Below are positions 15,311 through 23,298 of a stretch of 64,000 bases of DNA, in pieces (positions within the stretch are counted from its first letter, which is position 1; each line of letters opens with the position of its first letter). A program made the translations under genes and the position numbers. The stretch comes from Streptomyces longwoodensis (lineage in GTDB: Bacteria; Actinomycetota; Actinomycetes; Streptomycetales; Streptomycetaceae): assembly GCF_001514125.1 (NCBI RefSeq), contig NZ_KQ948554.1:368608-432607 (forward strand). The letters are read 5' to 3'. The notes under the pieces were generated by a model. That model worked only from the letters and a program-made list of their open reading frames with translations. It was not told the origin of the DNA and ran no database searches.

Positions 15311-17728
15311 TCAGCAGGCTCCGAGGTCCTGCCAGACCCCCCACTCACCCGTGGTGCCGGGCTCCTCGCCCTTGGTCCACCACTTGGCCTTCCACGAGTG
15401 CCCCTTGTGGGAGACGACAGTCCCCCCGAGGTACTCGCCGGTGGCGTTCCACGCGGCCGCCGTGCAGGCGCCGTTGGACGGGGACGGGCTGCCGGAGGGT
15501 GAGGGGCTGCCGGAGGGGCTGGGGCTGGTCGAGGGGGACGCCGAGGGAGAGGGCGAGGGGGAGGTGCTGGCCGTGGGGGAGGGGCTCGGGCTCGTGCCCG
15601 GGCTCACCACCGTGGTCCCGCGGGCCAGGTCCCCGGCCAGCGCGTACGTCCGGCCGCCGAAGGTCACCGTCCAGTTGGACGGGGTCGACACGGGCAGGTA
15701 GTACACGAAGTCCAGCTCCACCGACGCCCCGGGCGCCAGCGTCTGCCAGCTCGGCAGCTTCAGCGACACGCGGTGGTAGTCGCCCTTGAGGCCGCCGACG
15801 TTGTTCCCGGTGTGGTCGCTGCGGATCACCGAGGTGCCCCAGCCGGACTGGTCCTTGGCGTTGCCGGGCGCGGAGGTGCCGTAGTCGAACTGGAACTCCG
15901 TGCCGCCCGGCAGCGTCACCTGGGTGTTGTTGGTGATCTTCAGCTTGGGGCTGATCGGGTAGTTGGAGTCGCCGAGCGGGAACTGCCCGAAGTCCACGCC
16001 GATGTCCAGCGCCTGGGTCGGCAGGTCGGTGGTGGCCCGCTTCGCGCCGTACGGGGAGGCCGACTTGAACTTCTCGTACATCGCGGAGGTCAGCGTGGAG
16101 CCGGGCTCGTACTGCCCCTTGGCCGCGTTCCAGCCGTAGTCCCCGGCCAGCTCCCACACCATCGTGCCGCCGATGCCGTGGGAGACCACGTAGTCGGCCT
16201 TGGCGTTCACCGACTGCTCGTCCTCGGTGGACAGGAACACCTTCTTCTCGGCGTTCCACAGCCAGGGCGCCACCAGCGTGGCGTCGTACTTGCGGGCGTA
16301 GGTCCCGGTCAGCCTGGTGCCGGCCGGGAAGCCGTAGCGGGTGACGTAGTCGCCGACGACGCCCTTCTCCAGGTTCTTCGCGTGCCACATCGGGTTGGAC
16401 CCGGCGGGCGCCTCCCGGCCGGCCGTGTCCTGGTCGTGCCAGAGGTTGTCGATGCCGACGGCGCCGTCACCGCACTTGGTCAGGCCCGACCCGGCCGGGC
16501 AGGTGGTGGTGGCCGCCTTGCCCCACAGGCCGTCGGTGCCGCCGGTGACGTTCTTGAAGCCCCGGGTGTAGTACGGCAGTCCGATGTTAATCCGGCCGGC
16601 CGGCATCGACCCGCGGAAGTAGTGGTAGGCCCAGTCGGTGTTCAGGTAGCCGGTGCCGCCGTACTGGGAGGTGGAGTAGACGCCCGCCGCCGCGAGCTCG
16701 GCGTCCTTGCCGTCGTCGAAGAGCGAGGCGTTCGGCCCCACGTACTCGTTCCAGGCGCCGTGCAGGTCGTAGGACATGATGTTGACGTAGTCCAGGTACT
16801 TCTGGACCTGGAAGGTCTCCATGCCGCGCAGGAGGTAGCCGGAGGAGGGGGCGGCGACCGACAGCAGGTAGTGCCGGCCGTCCGACGCGCCCGCGCGGTC
16901 CAGCTTCTCGCGCAGCGTCTTCATCAGCGCCGCGTAGCCCTTGACCAGACCGGCCCGGCGGGCGTTGGACAGGGACCAGTCGAGCGGGTTGCCCGAGTCC
17001 TTCATGGTCGTCGGGTACTCGTAGTCGATGTCGACGCCGTTGAAGCCGTACTTCCGCACGAAGTCCACGGCCGAGTTCGCGAACGTGTCGATGCCGGCCT
17101 GGTTGACCGAGCCGTCCGCGTTCGTGGCCAGGGAGTAGAAGCCGCCGGAGTTCACCCGGGCCCCGCTGTCGTCGAAGTAGCCCCCGGTCTCGGCCCAGCC
17201 GCCCACCGAGATCAGCGTCTTGACGTTCGGGTGCTGCTTCTTGAACTTGTTCAGCAGGTTGAAGTGGCCCTGGTAGGGCAGCGCCGGGTCCATCTCGGCC
17301 CCCGCCACGCCCGGCCAGGTCGTCCCGGTCGCCGCGTTGGCCGCGCCGTCGGCGCCCACGGAGATCCGGTTGCCGCCGTCGACGTGCGCGAAGGCGTAGT
17401 TGACGTGGGTGACCTTGTCCCACGGGATGTCGGAGGCCAGGTAGGCGGGCGTGCCGTCCTTGCCGGTGCGCCAGCCGGTGAAGTAGCCGATCACCCGGCG
17501 CTGGTGGTCGGGGCCCATCTTCTCCCGGCCGGCCGAGTCGTAGACCGAGCAGTACGGGACCTGGACGCCGGGGGTCTCGTAGAGCCCGTCGGGTCGGCAG
17601 GCCTCCTGGTCGGCGGCCTGCGAGGCGGTCGCCGGGAGTCCGGCGAGCAGCAGGCCGGCGAGCGCCGCGAGGCCCGCGTACAGCGCGGGGCCCGGGCGGC
17701 GGCGGGGATGACGTGAGGGGGACGGCAC
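15311..17728 (-). CDS. chiI: secreted GH18 chitinase with C-terminal chitin-binding domain (ChiI-like)
   Basis: 805-aa exochitinase- or endochitinase-type enzyme. A Sec-type signal peptide (Arg-rich start, hydrophobic core GLAALAGLLLAGL, cleavage near ATASQA) precedes the GH18 barrel (about residues 75-545). The barrel has LISVGGWAETGG and the catalytic strand FNGVDIDYEYP with Glu237 as proton donor; the first position of the DxxDxDxE motif is Asn rather than Asp. A fibronectin/CBM-like beta domain (about 565-700), a Ser-Pro-Thr linker and a CBM5/12 domain (AAWNATGEYLGGTVVSHKG) follow. In S. coelicolor I recall ChiI at the equivalent place. The GTG at 17728 has GAGAGG upstream. The gene is driven by a chitinase-type promoter with direct repeats. 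Confidence 0.92.
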   Translation of the reverse strand: MPSPSRHPRRRPGPALYAGLAALAGLLLAGLPATASQAADQEACRPDGLYETPGVQVPYCSVYDSAGREKMGPDHQRRVIGYFTGWRTGKDGTPAYLASDIPWDKVTHVNYAFAHVDGGNRISVGADGAANAATGTTWPGVAGAEMDPALPYQGHFNLLNKFKKQHPNVKTLISVGGWAETGGYFDDSGARVNSGGFYSLATNADGSVNQAGIDTFANSAVDFVRKYGFNGVDIDYEYPTTMKDSGNPLDWSLSNARRAGLVKGYAALMKTLREKLDRAGASDGRHYLLSVAAPSSGYLLRGMETFQVQKYLDYVNIMSYDLHGAWNEYVGPNASLFDDGKDAELAAAGVYSTSQYGGTGYLNTDWAYHYFRGSMPAGRINIGLPYYTRGFKNVTGGTDGLWGKAATTTCPAGSGLTKCGDGAVGIDNLWHDQDTAGREAPAGSNPMWHAKNLEKGVVGDYVTRYGFPAGTRLTGTYARKYDATLVAPWLWNAEKKVFLSTEDEQSVNAKADYVVSHGIGGTMVWELAGDYGWNAAKGQYEPGSTLTSAMYEKFKSASPYGAKRATTDLPTQALDIGVDFGQFPLGDSNYPISPKLKITNNTQVTLPGGTEFQFDYGTSAPGNAKDQSGWGTSVIRSDHTGNNVGGLKGDYHRVSLKLPSWQTLAPGASVELDFVYYLPVSTPSNWTVTFGGRTYALAGDLARGTTVVSPGTSPSPSPTASTSPSPSPSASPSTSPSPSGSPSPSGSPSPSNGACTAAAWNATGEYLGGTVVSHKGHSWKAKWWTKGEEPGTTGEWGVWQDLGAC

Positions 17729-17758
17729 GGTCGGTTCCTCTCCACGGAAGTTGCGCAG

Positions 17759-17801
17759 ACCCTAGAGAGGACTAGACCACTGCGTCAATAGGTATGGACC
17801 A
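17759..17801 (-). promoter_or_regulatory. chitinase promoter with 12-bp repeats (DasR/chi-type)
   Basis: Read on the minus strand, TGGTCCATACCT (17801-17790) is followed by -35 TTGACG (17788-17783), then TGGTCTAGTCCT (17779-17768), then -10-like TAGGGT (17764-17759) at 18-base spacing. The two 12-mers match the direct repeats known from streptomycete chi promoters, and the second overlaps a DasR-site-like sequence. The chitinase at 31475-32713 has the same arrangement. Confidence 0.8.
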
Positions 17802-17964
17802 ATCCCAAGGGATCGGCGTGGGCGGGGAGTTGGCCACCGGGACGCAGGGGGCGTCACGGGAGGATCCGGAGAAGTCCCCACCCGTCGCTTGTGAGCCAGC
17901 CCACACGGCCCACCCGCGTGGGCGCCGGGCGGTCGTGGCACACTGGCCCTGTACCAACAGCAGC

Positions 17965-18090
17965 GCACTCCGGGGTCGGTGAAAGTCCGAACCGGCGGTT
18001 ACAGTCCGCGACCCGGTCGCTTCCAGCGGCCGGTTGACCAGGTGGAATTCCTGGACCGACGGTTAAAGTCCGGATGGGAGGCAGTGCGCG
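17965..18090 (+). promoter_or_regulatory. FMN riboswitch (RFN element)
   Basis: Classic conserved blocks in order: CTCCGGGGTCGGTGAAAGTCC, then CCGGCGGTTACAGTCCGCGA, then the paired GGTCGCTTCCAGCGGCC arm, CAGGTGGAATTCCTGG, then CGACGGTTAAAGTCCGGATG and GGGAGGCAGTGCGCG. It lies 145 bases upstream of ribE. It is expected to shut off the rib operon when FMN is abundant. No U-rich terminator is visible in 18091-18235, so control of translation or by Rho is more likely. Confidence 0.97.
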
Positions 18091-18235
18091 GCGGGCGAGC
18101 ATGCGTGCGCGCCGCCGATCCGCTCGTCCCCTGGGACGAGTCCGTCCGGCGTCGCTCCCGGCGTTCTCGCGCGTTCCTTCTGTCGTCTCGACAGGCCCCG
18201 GAGTCCGTGCCCGAAGAGGCAGGAGGACCCGGGAA

Positions 18236-18868
18236 GTGTTCACCGGAATCGTCGAAGAGCTGGGCGAGGTCACGGCCGTCGAGACCCTCGATGACGCGTG
18301 TCGCTTCCGGCTGCGCGGCCCCGTCGTCACCGACGGCGCGAAGCACGGAGACTCCATCGCCGTCAACGGCGTCTGCCTCACGGTCGTCGAGCACGAGGGC
18401 GACGAGTTCACCGCCGACGTCATGGCGGAGACCCTCCACCGGTCCAGCCTCGGCGCCCTCACCGTCGGCTCCCGCGTCAACCTCGAGCGCCCCACCGCCG
18501 TGGGCGCGCGCCTCGGCGGGCACATCGTCCAGGGACACGTCGACGGCACCGGCGAGATCGTCGCCCGCACGCCGTCCGAGCACTGGGAGATCGTGGAGAT
18601 CTCGCTGCCCGCGCACCTGTCCCGGTACGTCGTGGAGAAGGGCTCCATCACCGTCGACGGCATCAGCCTCACGGTCGTCGAGGCGGGCACCGACCGCTTC
18701 ACCGTCAGCCTCATCCCCACCACGCTCGCCCTGACCACGCTCGGCCGCAAGCAGCCCGGCGACCCGGTCAACCTCGAGGTGGACGTCGTCGCCAAGTACG
18801 TCGAGCGCCTGCTCGCCGCGGGCCGGGCCGACCAGGCGGGCCAGGCGGGACAGGGGGCGGCACGGTGA
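18236..18868 (+). CDS. ribE: riboflavin synthase, alpha subunit
   Basis: 210-aa enzyme that dismutates two 6,7-dimethyl-8-ribityllumazine molecules to riboflavin. Two lumazine-binding barrels repeat in sequence: MFTGIVEELGEV at the start, then HGDSIAVNGVCLTV in the first half and KGSITVDGISLTVV in the second; GHIVQGHVDGTGEI joins them. The start is the GTG at 18236, which gives the invariant MFTGIVEE N-terminus; AGGAGG lies about 9 bases upstream. It is the first gene after the FMN riboswitch, and its stop overlaps the next start (GTGA). Confidence 0.97.
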   Translation: MFTGIVEELGEVTAVETLDDACRFRLRGPVVTDGAKHGDSIAVNGVCLTVVEHEGDEFTADVMAETLHRSSLGALTVGSRVNLERPTAVGARLGGHIVQGHVDGTGEIVARTPSEHWEIVEISLPAHLSRYVVEKGSITVDGISLTVVEAGTDRFTVSLIPTTLALTTLGRKQPGDPVNLEVDVVAKYVERLLAAGRADQAGQAGQGAAR

Positions 18869-19512
18869 ACTGGCTGAACTCCGAGGCGTTCGTCCTCCTC
18901 GACCAGCACATCATCTGGTCCGACATGATCGGCAACATCCTGGGCCTCATCACCCTCGGCCTCGGCTGGCGCCGGTCCCTCATGACCTGGCCCGTGCAGT
19001 TCCTGTCCGGCCTGGTGCTGTTCACCGCCTTCTACGGCCACCTCGCCGGCAGCGCCGGCAAGCAGGTCGTCGTCATGGTCGTCGCGCTCTACGGCTGGTG
19101 GCAGTGGCAGTGGCAGCGCGGCCGGGGCCGGGCCGACGACGGCCGGATCACCGTCCGCTTCGCCACCTGGCGCGAGCGCGGCGCGATGCTGGCCACGGCC
19201 GCCGCCGGCACCGTCGCGGTGGCCCTGCTGTTCAAGGCGTACCCCAGCCTGTCCTGGGACCCCTGGCCCGACGCCTACATCTTCGTCGGCACCGTCGTCG
19301 CCATGTACGCCCAGGCCAAGGGCATGGTCGAGTTCTGGATCGCCTGGCTGCTCGTCGACGTCGTCGGCGTCCCGCTGAACTTCGCGAACGGCTACGCCTT
19401 CTCCGGCTTCGTCTACGTCATCTACGGCGCGCTCGTCCTGTGGGGCATGCGCGACTGGTGGCTGCGCTCCCGCCGGGACGCGCGGCCCACTCTGGAGGGA
19501 GCACCGGCATGA
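18865..19512 (+). CDS. ribM: PnuC-family transporter, probable riboflavin carrier RibM
   Basis: 215-aa membrane protein of the PnuC/nicotinamide riboside transporter family with about 7-8 hydrophobic helices; conserved patches are YGWWQWQ (residues 71-77) and the C-terminal half NFANGYAFSGFVYVIYG. PnuC-like proteins placed inside FMN-riboswitch operons of actinobacteria (PnuX/RibM) are riboflavin facilitators, so location decides the substrate here. It is translationally coupled to ribE by a GTGA overlap and to ribBA by an ATGA overlap (19509), so it lies squarely within the riboflavin operon. Confidence 0.88.
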   Translation: MNWLNSEAFVLLDQHIIWSDMIGNILGLITLGLGWRRSLMTWPVQFLSGLVLFTAFYGHLAGSAGKQVVVMVVALYGWWQWQWQRGRGRADDGRITVRFATWRERGAMLATAAAGTVAVALLFKAYPSLSWDPWPDAYIFVGTVVAMYAQAKGMVEFWIAWLLVDVVGVPLNFANGYAFSGFVYVIYGALVLWGMRDWWLRSRRDARPTLEGAPA

Positions 19513-20798
19513 GCACGGCACCGATCCTCTACAGCACCGACGGCATCGAGGACTTCGCGCTCGACCCGGTCGAACAGGCCGTCGCCGACATCGCGGCCGG
19601 CCGCCCGGTCGTGGTCGTCGACGACGAGGACCGCGAGAACGAGGGCGACCTCGTCATCGCCGCCGAGATGGCCACGCCCGAGATCGTCGCCTTCATGATG
19701 AGCGAGTGCCGGGGCCTGATCTGCGCCCCCATGGAGGGCGACGAACTGGACCGGCTGCAGCTGCCGCAGATGGTCCAGGACAACACCGAGTCGATGAAGA
19801 CCGCCTTCACCGTCTCCGTCGACGCCTCCGGCGCCCACGGCGTCACCACCGGCATCTCCGCCGCCGACCGCGCCACCACCCTGCGGCTCCTCGCCGGCGG
19901 CGACGCGGGACCGGGCGACTTCGTCCGCCCCGGCCACGTCTTCCCGCTGCGCGCCCGCCCCGGCGGCGTCCTGGTGCGCAACGGCCACACCGAGGCCGCC
20001 GTCGACCTCGCCCGCCTCGCGGGGCTGCGCCCGGCCGGCGCCATCGTGGAGATCGCCGGCGAGGACGGCCGCATGCTGCGCCTGCCCGAGCTGATCCCCT
20101 TCGCCCGCAAGCACGGCCTGACGATCATCTCCATCGAGGACCTGATCGCCTACCGCCGCGACGCCGAGCCCACCGTCCGCCGCGAGGCCGAGGTCCACCT
20201 GCCCACCACGCACGGCACCTTCACGGCGTACGGCTACCGCTCCACCGTCGACGGCGTCGAGCACGTCGCCCTGGTCCACGGCGACCTCGGCGACGGCGAG
20301 GACGTCCTGGTCCGCATGCACTCCGAGTGCCTGACCGGCGACGTCTTCGGCTCCCTGCGCTGCGACTGCGGCCCGCAGCTCGACGCGGCCCTGGAGCGCG
20401 TCCGCGCCGCCGGCCGCGGGGTCGTCGTCTACCTGCGCGGACACGAGGGGCGCGGCATCGGCCTGCTGTCCAAGCTGCGCGCCTACGAACTCCAGGAGCG
20501 CGGCCACGACACCCTGGACGCCAACCTGGAGCTCGGCCTGCCGGCCGACGCCCGCGACTACGGCGCCGGCGCGCAGATCCTCACGGACCTCGGCGTGCGC
20601 AGCGTGCGCCTGATGACCAACAACCCCGACAAGTCCGACGCGCTGGCCCACCACGGCATCACCGTCTCCGCCAGGGAGCCGATGCCCGTCCAGGCCGACG
20701 AGCACAACATCCGCTACCTGCGCACCAAGCGGGACCGGATGGGTCACGACCTGCCCTGGCTGGACACGGCCCCCGTGTCCCCCTGCGGCACCCAGTGA
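19509..20798 (+). CDS. ribBA: bifunctional 3,4-dihydroxy-2-butanone-4-phosphate synthase / GTP cyclohydrolase II
   Basis: 429-aa fusion supplying both riboflavin precursors. The N-terminal DHBP synthase (about residues 25-215) contains VVVVDDEDRENEGDLVIAAE and RPGHVFPLRARPGG; the C-terminal GTP cyclohydrolase II contains VRMHSECLTGDVFGSLRCDC with the three zinc-binding cysteines, LRGHEGRGIGLLSK and MTNNPDKSDAL. Both active sites look complete. ATG 19509 overlaps the stop of ribM. A gap of 55 bases with AAGGAG leads to ribH. Confidence 0.97.
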   Translation: MSTAPILYSTDGIEDFALDPVEQAVADIAAGRPVVVVDDEDRENEGDLVIAAEMATPEIVAFMMSECRGLICAPMEGDELDRLQLPQMVQDNTESMKTAFTVSVDASGAHGVTTGISAADRATTLRLLAGGDAGPGDFVRPGHVFPLRARPGGVLVRNGHTEAAVDLARLAGLRPAGAIVEIAGEDGRMLRLPELIPFARKHGLTIISIEDLIAYRRDAEPTVRREAEVHLPTTHGTFTAYGYRSTVDGVEHVALVHGDLGDGEDVLVRMHSECLTGDVFGSLRCDCGPQLDAALERVRAAGRGVVVYLRGHEGRGIGLLSKLRAYELQERGHDTLDANLELGLPADARDYGAGAQILTDLGVRSVRLMTNNPDKSDALAHHGITVSAREPMPVQADEHNIRYLRTKRDRMGHDLPWLDTAPVSPCGTQ

Positions 20799-20853
20799 CA
20801 CCAGCAACACCCCGAGCGCGGAGCAACACCCGCACAGGCACTGAAGGAGACAC

Positions 20854-21339
20854 GTGAGCGGCAAGGGTGCACCGGAGCTGTCCGTACGCAATGTGGGCGA
20901 CCTGCGGGTCGCCGTCATCGCGGCGCAGTGGCACGAGAAGGTGATGGACGGCCTGGTGGACGGCGCCCTGCGCGCCCTGCACGAGCTGGGGATCGACGAG
21001 CCGACCCTGCTGCGCGTGCCCGGCAGCTGGGAACTGCCGGTGGTGGCCAAGGCGCTGGCCGGCCGGGGCTACGACGCGATCGTCGCCCTCGGCGTCGTCA
21101 TCCGCGGCGGCACCCCCCACTTCGACTTCGTGTGCCAGGGCGTCACCCAGGGCCTGACCCAGGTCTCCGTGGACACCGGCGTGCCCGTCGGCTTCGGCCT
21201 GCTCACCTGCGACACCGAGGAGCAGGCCCTGGACCGCGCGGGCCTGCCGGGCTCGAACGAGGACAAGGGGCACGAGGCGGTGACCGCCGCGGTGGCCACG
21301 GCGGCCACGCTCCGCTCAGTATCCGAACCGTGGCACTAG
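20854..21339 (+). CDS. ribH: 6,7-dimethyl-8-ribityllumazine synthase
   Basis: 161-aa lumazine synthase, which condenses 5-amino-6-ribitylaminouracil with dihydroxybutanone phosphate. Motifs: AVIAAQWHEKVMDGL at residues 19-33, VPGSWELPVVAKAL at 55-68, ALGVVIRGGTPHFDFV with the catalytic His near 95, and GVPVGFGLLTCDTEEQA. GTG 20854 has GAAGGAG upstream. It completes the riboflavin branch of the operon; hisE starts 34 bases later. Confidence 0.97.
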   Translation: MSGKGAPELSVRNVGDLRVAVIAAQWHEKVMDGLVDGALRALHELGIDEPTLLRVPGSWELPVVAKALAGRGYDAIVALGVVIRGGTPHFDFVCQGVTQGLTQVSVDTGVPVGFGLLTCDTEEQALDRAGLPGSNEDKGHEAVTAAVATAATLRSVSEPWH

Positions 21340-21373
21340 GTCCCGCGGCACAGCGCGTAAAGTGGGCGCCACC

Positions 21374-21646
21374 ATGTCCAAGAAGACGTTCGAGGAGCTC
21401 TTCACCGAGCTCCAGCACAAGGCCGCCCAGGGCGACCCCGCCACCTCCCGCACCGCCGAGCTGGTCGGCAAGGGGGTCCATGCCATCGGCAAGAAGGTCG
21501 TCGAAGAGGCCGCCGAGGTCTGGATGGCCGCCGAGTACGAGGGCAAGGAGGCGGCCGCCGAGGAGATCTCGCAGCTGCTCTACCACGTCCAGGTGATGAT
21601 GGTCGCCCGCGGGATCTCCCTGGACGACGTCTACGCCCACCTCTGA
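21374..21646 (+). CDS. hisE: phosphoribosyl-ATP pyrophosphohydrolase
   Basis: 90-aa all-helical enzyme of the MazG-like NTP-pyrophosphohydrolase fold, removing pyrophosphate from phosphoribosyl-ATP in step two of histidine synthesis. The metal-binding pattern EEAAEVWMAAEYEGKEAAAEE (about residues 43-63) with downstream DDVYAHL is typical. ATG 21374 gives MSKKTFEELF. HisI must be encoded elsewhere, as usual in actinobacteria. It shares direction and close spacing with ribH and hisG, so rib and his genes probably form one transcript. Confidence 0.95.
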   Translation: MSKKTFEELFTELQHKAAQGDPATSRTAELVGKGVHAIGKKVVEEAAEVWMAAEYEGKEAAAEEISQLLYHVQVMMVARGISLDDVYAHL

Positions 21647-21716
21647 GCCGTACCGCCCGCCCCGTCCAGCGCGTCCCAGCGCACCCACCAGCGAACGAAC
21701 GAAGGAAGCCGACCTC

Positions 21717-22565
21717 ATGCTGCGCATCGCCGTCCCCAACAAGGGTTCCCTCTCCGGCCCTGCGGCGGACATGCTGCATGAGGCCGGCTACCAGCAGCGC
21801 CGGGAGTCCAAGGAACTGCGCATCGTCGACCCGGAGAACGAGGTCGAGTTCTTCTACCTCCGCCCCCGCGACATCGCGATCTACGTCTCCTCCGGCCGCC
21901 TCGACATCGGCATCACCGGCCGCGACCTGCTGATCGACTCCGGCGCCAACGCCGAGGAGATCCTCCCGCTCGGCTTCGCCCGCTCCACCTTCCGCTTCGC
22001 CGCCAAGCCGGGCACCGCGGACGCCATCGGCGACCTGGCGGGCAAGACGGTCGCCACCTCCTACGAGGGCATCGTCGCCAAGCACCTCGCGGACAGCGGC
22101 GTCGACGCCTCGGTCGTCCACCTCGACGGCGCCGTGGAGACGGCGATCGAGCTGGGCGTGGCCGAGGTCATCGCGGACGTCGTCGAGACGGGCACCAGCC
22201 TGCGCAACGCCGGCCTCGAGGTCTTCGGCGAGCCGATCATGACGTCCGAGGCCATCGTCGTCCGCCGCACCGGCGCCGACGCCGAGGAGCCCAAGGTGCA
22301 GCAGTTCCTGCGCCGCCTCCAGGGCGTCCTGGTCGCCCGGACCTACGTGATGATGGACTACGACTGCCGTGTCGAGCAGCTCGAGAAGGCCGTCGCGCTC
22401 ACCCCGGGCCTGGAGTCGCCGACGGTCTCCCCGCTGCACAACGAGGGCTGGGTCGCCGTCCGCGCCATGGTCCCCTCGAAGGAGGCCCAGCGGATCATGG
22501 ACGACCTGTACGCGATCGGCGCCCGGGCCATCCTGACCACGGCCATCCACGCCTGCCGCCTCTGA
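21717..22565 (+). CDS. hisG: ATP phosphoribosyltransferase, long form
   Basis: 282-aa first enzyme of histidine synthesis, transferring phosphoribosyl from PRPP to ATP. The long form includes a C-terminal regulatory domain (about residues 210-282) for feedback inhibition by histidine, so no HisZ is needed. Motifs: LRIAVPNKGSLSGPA at the start, SGRLDIGITGRDLL near 60, and the PRPP loop ADVVETGTSLRNAGLE around 157-172. Its start is preceded by GAAGGAAG. It closes the rib-his block. Confidence 0.97.
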   Translation: MLRIAVPNKGSLSGPAADMLHEAGYQQRRESKELRIVDPENEVEFFYLRPRDIAIYVSSGRLDIGITGRDLLIDSGANAEEILPLGFARSTFRFAAKPGTADAIGDLAGKTVATSYEGIVAKHLADSGVDASVVHLDGAVETAIELGVAEVIADVVETGTSLRNAGLEVFGEPIMTSEAIVVRRTGADAEEPKVQQFLRRLQGVLVARTYVMMDYDCRVEQLEKAVALTPGLESPTVSPLHNEGWVAVRAMVPSKEAQRIMDDLYAIGARAILTTAIHACRL

Positions 22566-22613
22566 CCCCGACCGCGGCCACCGCACCCGTCGCCTGTGAG
22601 GGACCACCCCCCG

Positions 22614-23078
22614 ATGTCCGACCCGACCCCGCTGCCCGACCTCCCGGTCACCTTCCGGCCGGGCCGCACCCGCGTGATCCTGCTCACCGCGGGCCTCGCC
22701 ATCTTCGTGGTGATCACGACGATCGCGATGCTCCTGGAACAGCTCGGCCCGGGGGAGCGGCTCAGCTTCATCCTCACCGGCGCGCTGATCTTCGGCGTGC
22801 TCGCGCTGCTGGCCCGGGTGCGGGTCGTCGCCGAGGACTCCGGGGTGACCGTGGTCAACATCGCGAGCCGACGGCGCCTGGAGTGGGCGCAGATCCTCCG
22901 GGTGAACCTGCGTCCGGGTGATCCCTGGGTGTTCCTCGACCTCAGCGACGGCACCAGCCTGCCCGCGCTCGGCATCCAGCCCGGCGTCGACAAGCAGCAG
23001 GCCATCGCCCACACCCGCACCCTGCGGGCGCTGGCCGAGGCCCGCTCGGTCCACGACCCGGGGCGGCCCCAGGGCTGA
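22614..23078 (+). CDS. small PH-domain membrane protein
   Basis: 154-aa protein with two adjacent hydrophobic helices (about residues 21-41 and 50-69) followed by a bacterial PH-like domain (bPH2 type) containing SGVTVVNIASRRRLEWAQI and a short charged tail. Such proteins sit in the membrane with the PH domain inside; no activity is known. It follows hisG by 48 bases in the same direction and may be cotranscribed. ATG 22614 (MSDPTPLPDL) is favoured; a GTG at 22596 would add six residues. Confidence 0.8.
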   Translation: MSDPTPLPDLPVTFRPGRTRVILLTAGLAIFVVITTIAMLLEQLGPGERLSFILTGALIFGVLALLARVRVVAEDSGVTVVNIASRRRLEWAQILRVNLRPGDPWVFLDLSDGTSLPALGIQPGVDKQQAIAHTRTLRALAEARSVHDPGRPQG

Positions 23079-23148
23079 CCGCGCCCCGGATCCGGGACGG
23101 CTCCGGGTGGTTCACCCTGCCCGAAGCGGGCCCGTCCCGATTAACCTG

Positions 23149-23178
23149 GTGGCGGAGGCGTTGTCGTGCCTCCGCCAC
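23149..23178 (+). promoter_or_regulatory. 11-bp perfect hairpin in the leader of the CBS/CorC operon
   Basis: Arms GTGGCGGAGGC and GCCTCCGCCAC with an 8-base loop, 121 bases before the CorC-like gene. It could end the upstream transcript or be part of a structured leader. It does not match the Mg2+ M-box or manganese riboswitch consensus as I know them. ATTAACCTGG just before it is a relatively AT-rich element in a GC-rich setting. Confidence 0.5.
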
Positions 23179-23298
23179 TGACGTACCACCCGGACTCAGA
23201 GGTTCCCGACTACCCGAGGAGTGACTCCCTCCAGCGATGGACGGATCGTCCTGTAGTACCTGCGCCGCCCCCGAGCGACCTCACGAGGCGGCGGCCCC

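Noticed and set aside
23079..23298. Mg2+ M-box or yybP-ykoY riboswitch before the CorC genes
   Set aside because: The conserved sequence blocks of these classes could not be found; only a plain hairpin is evident.
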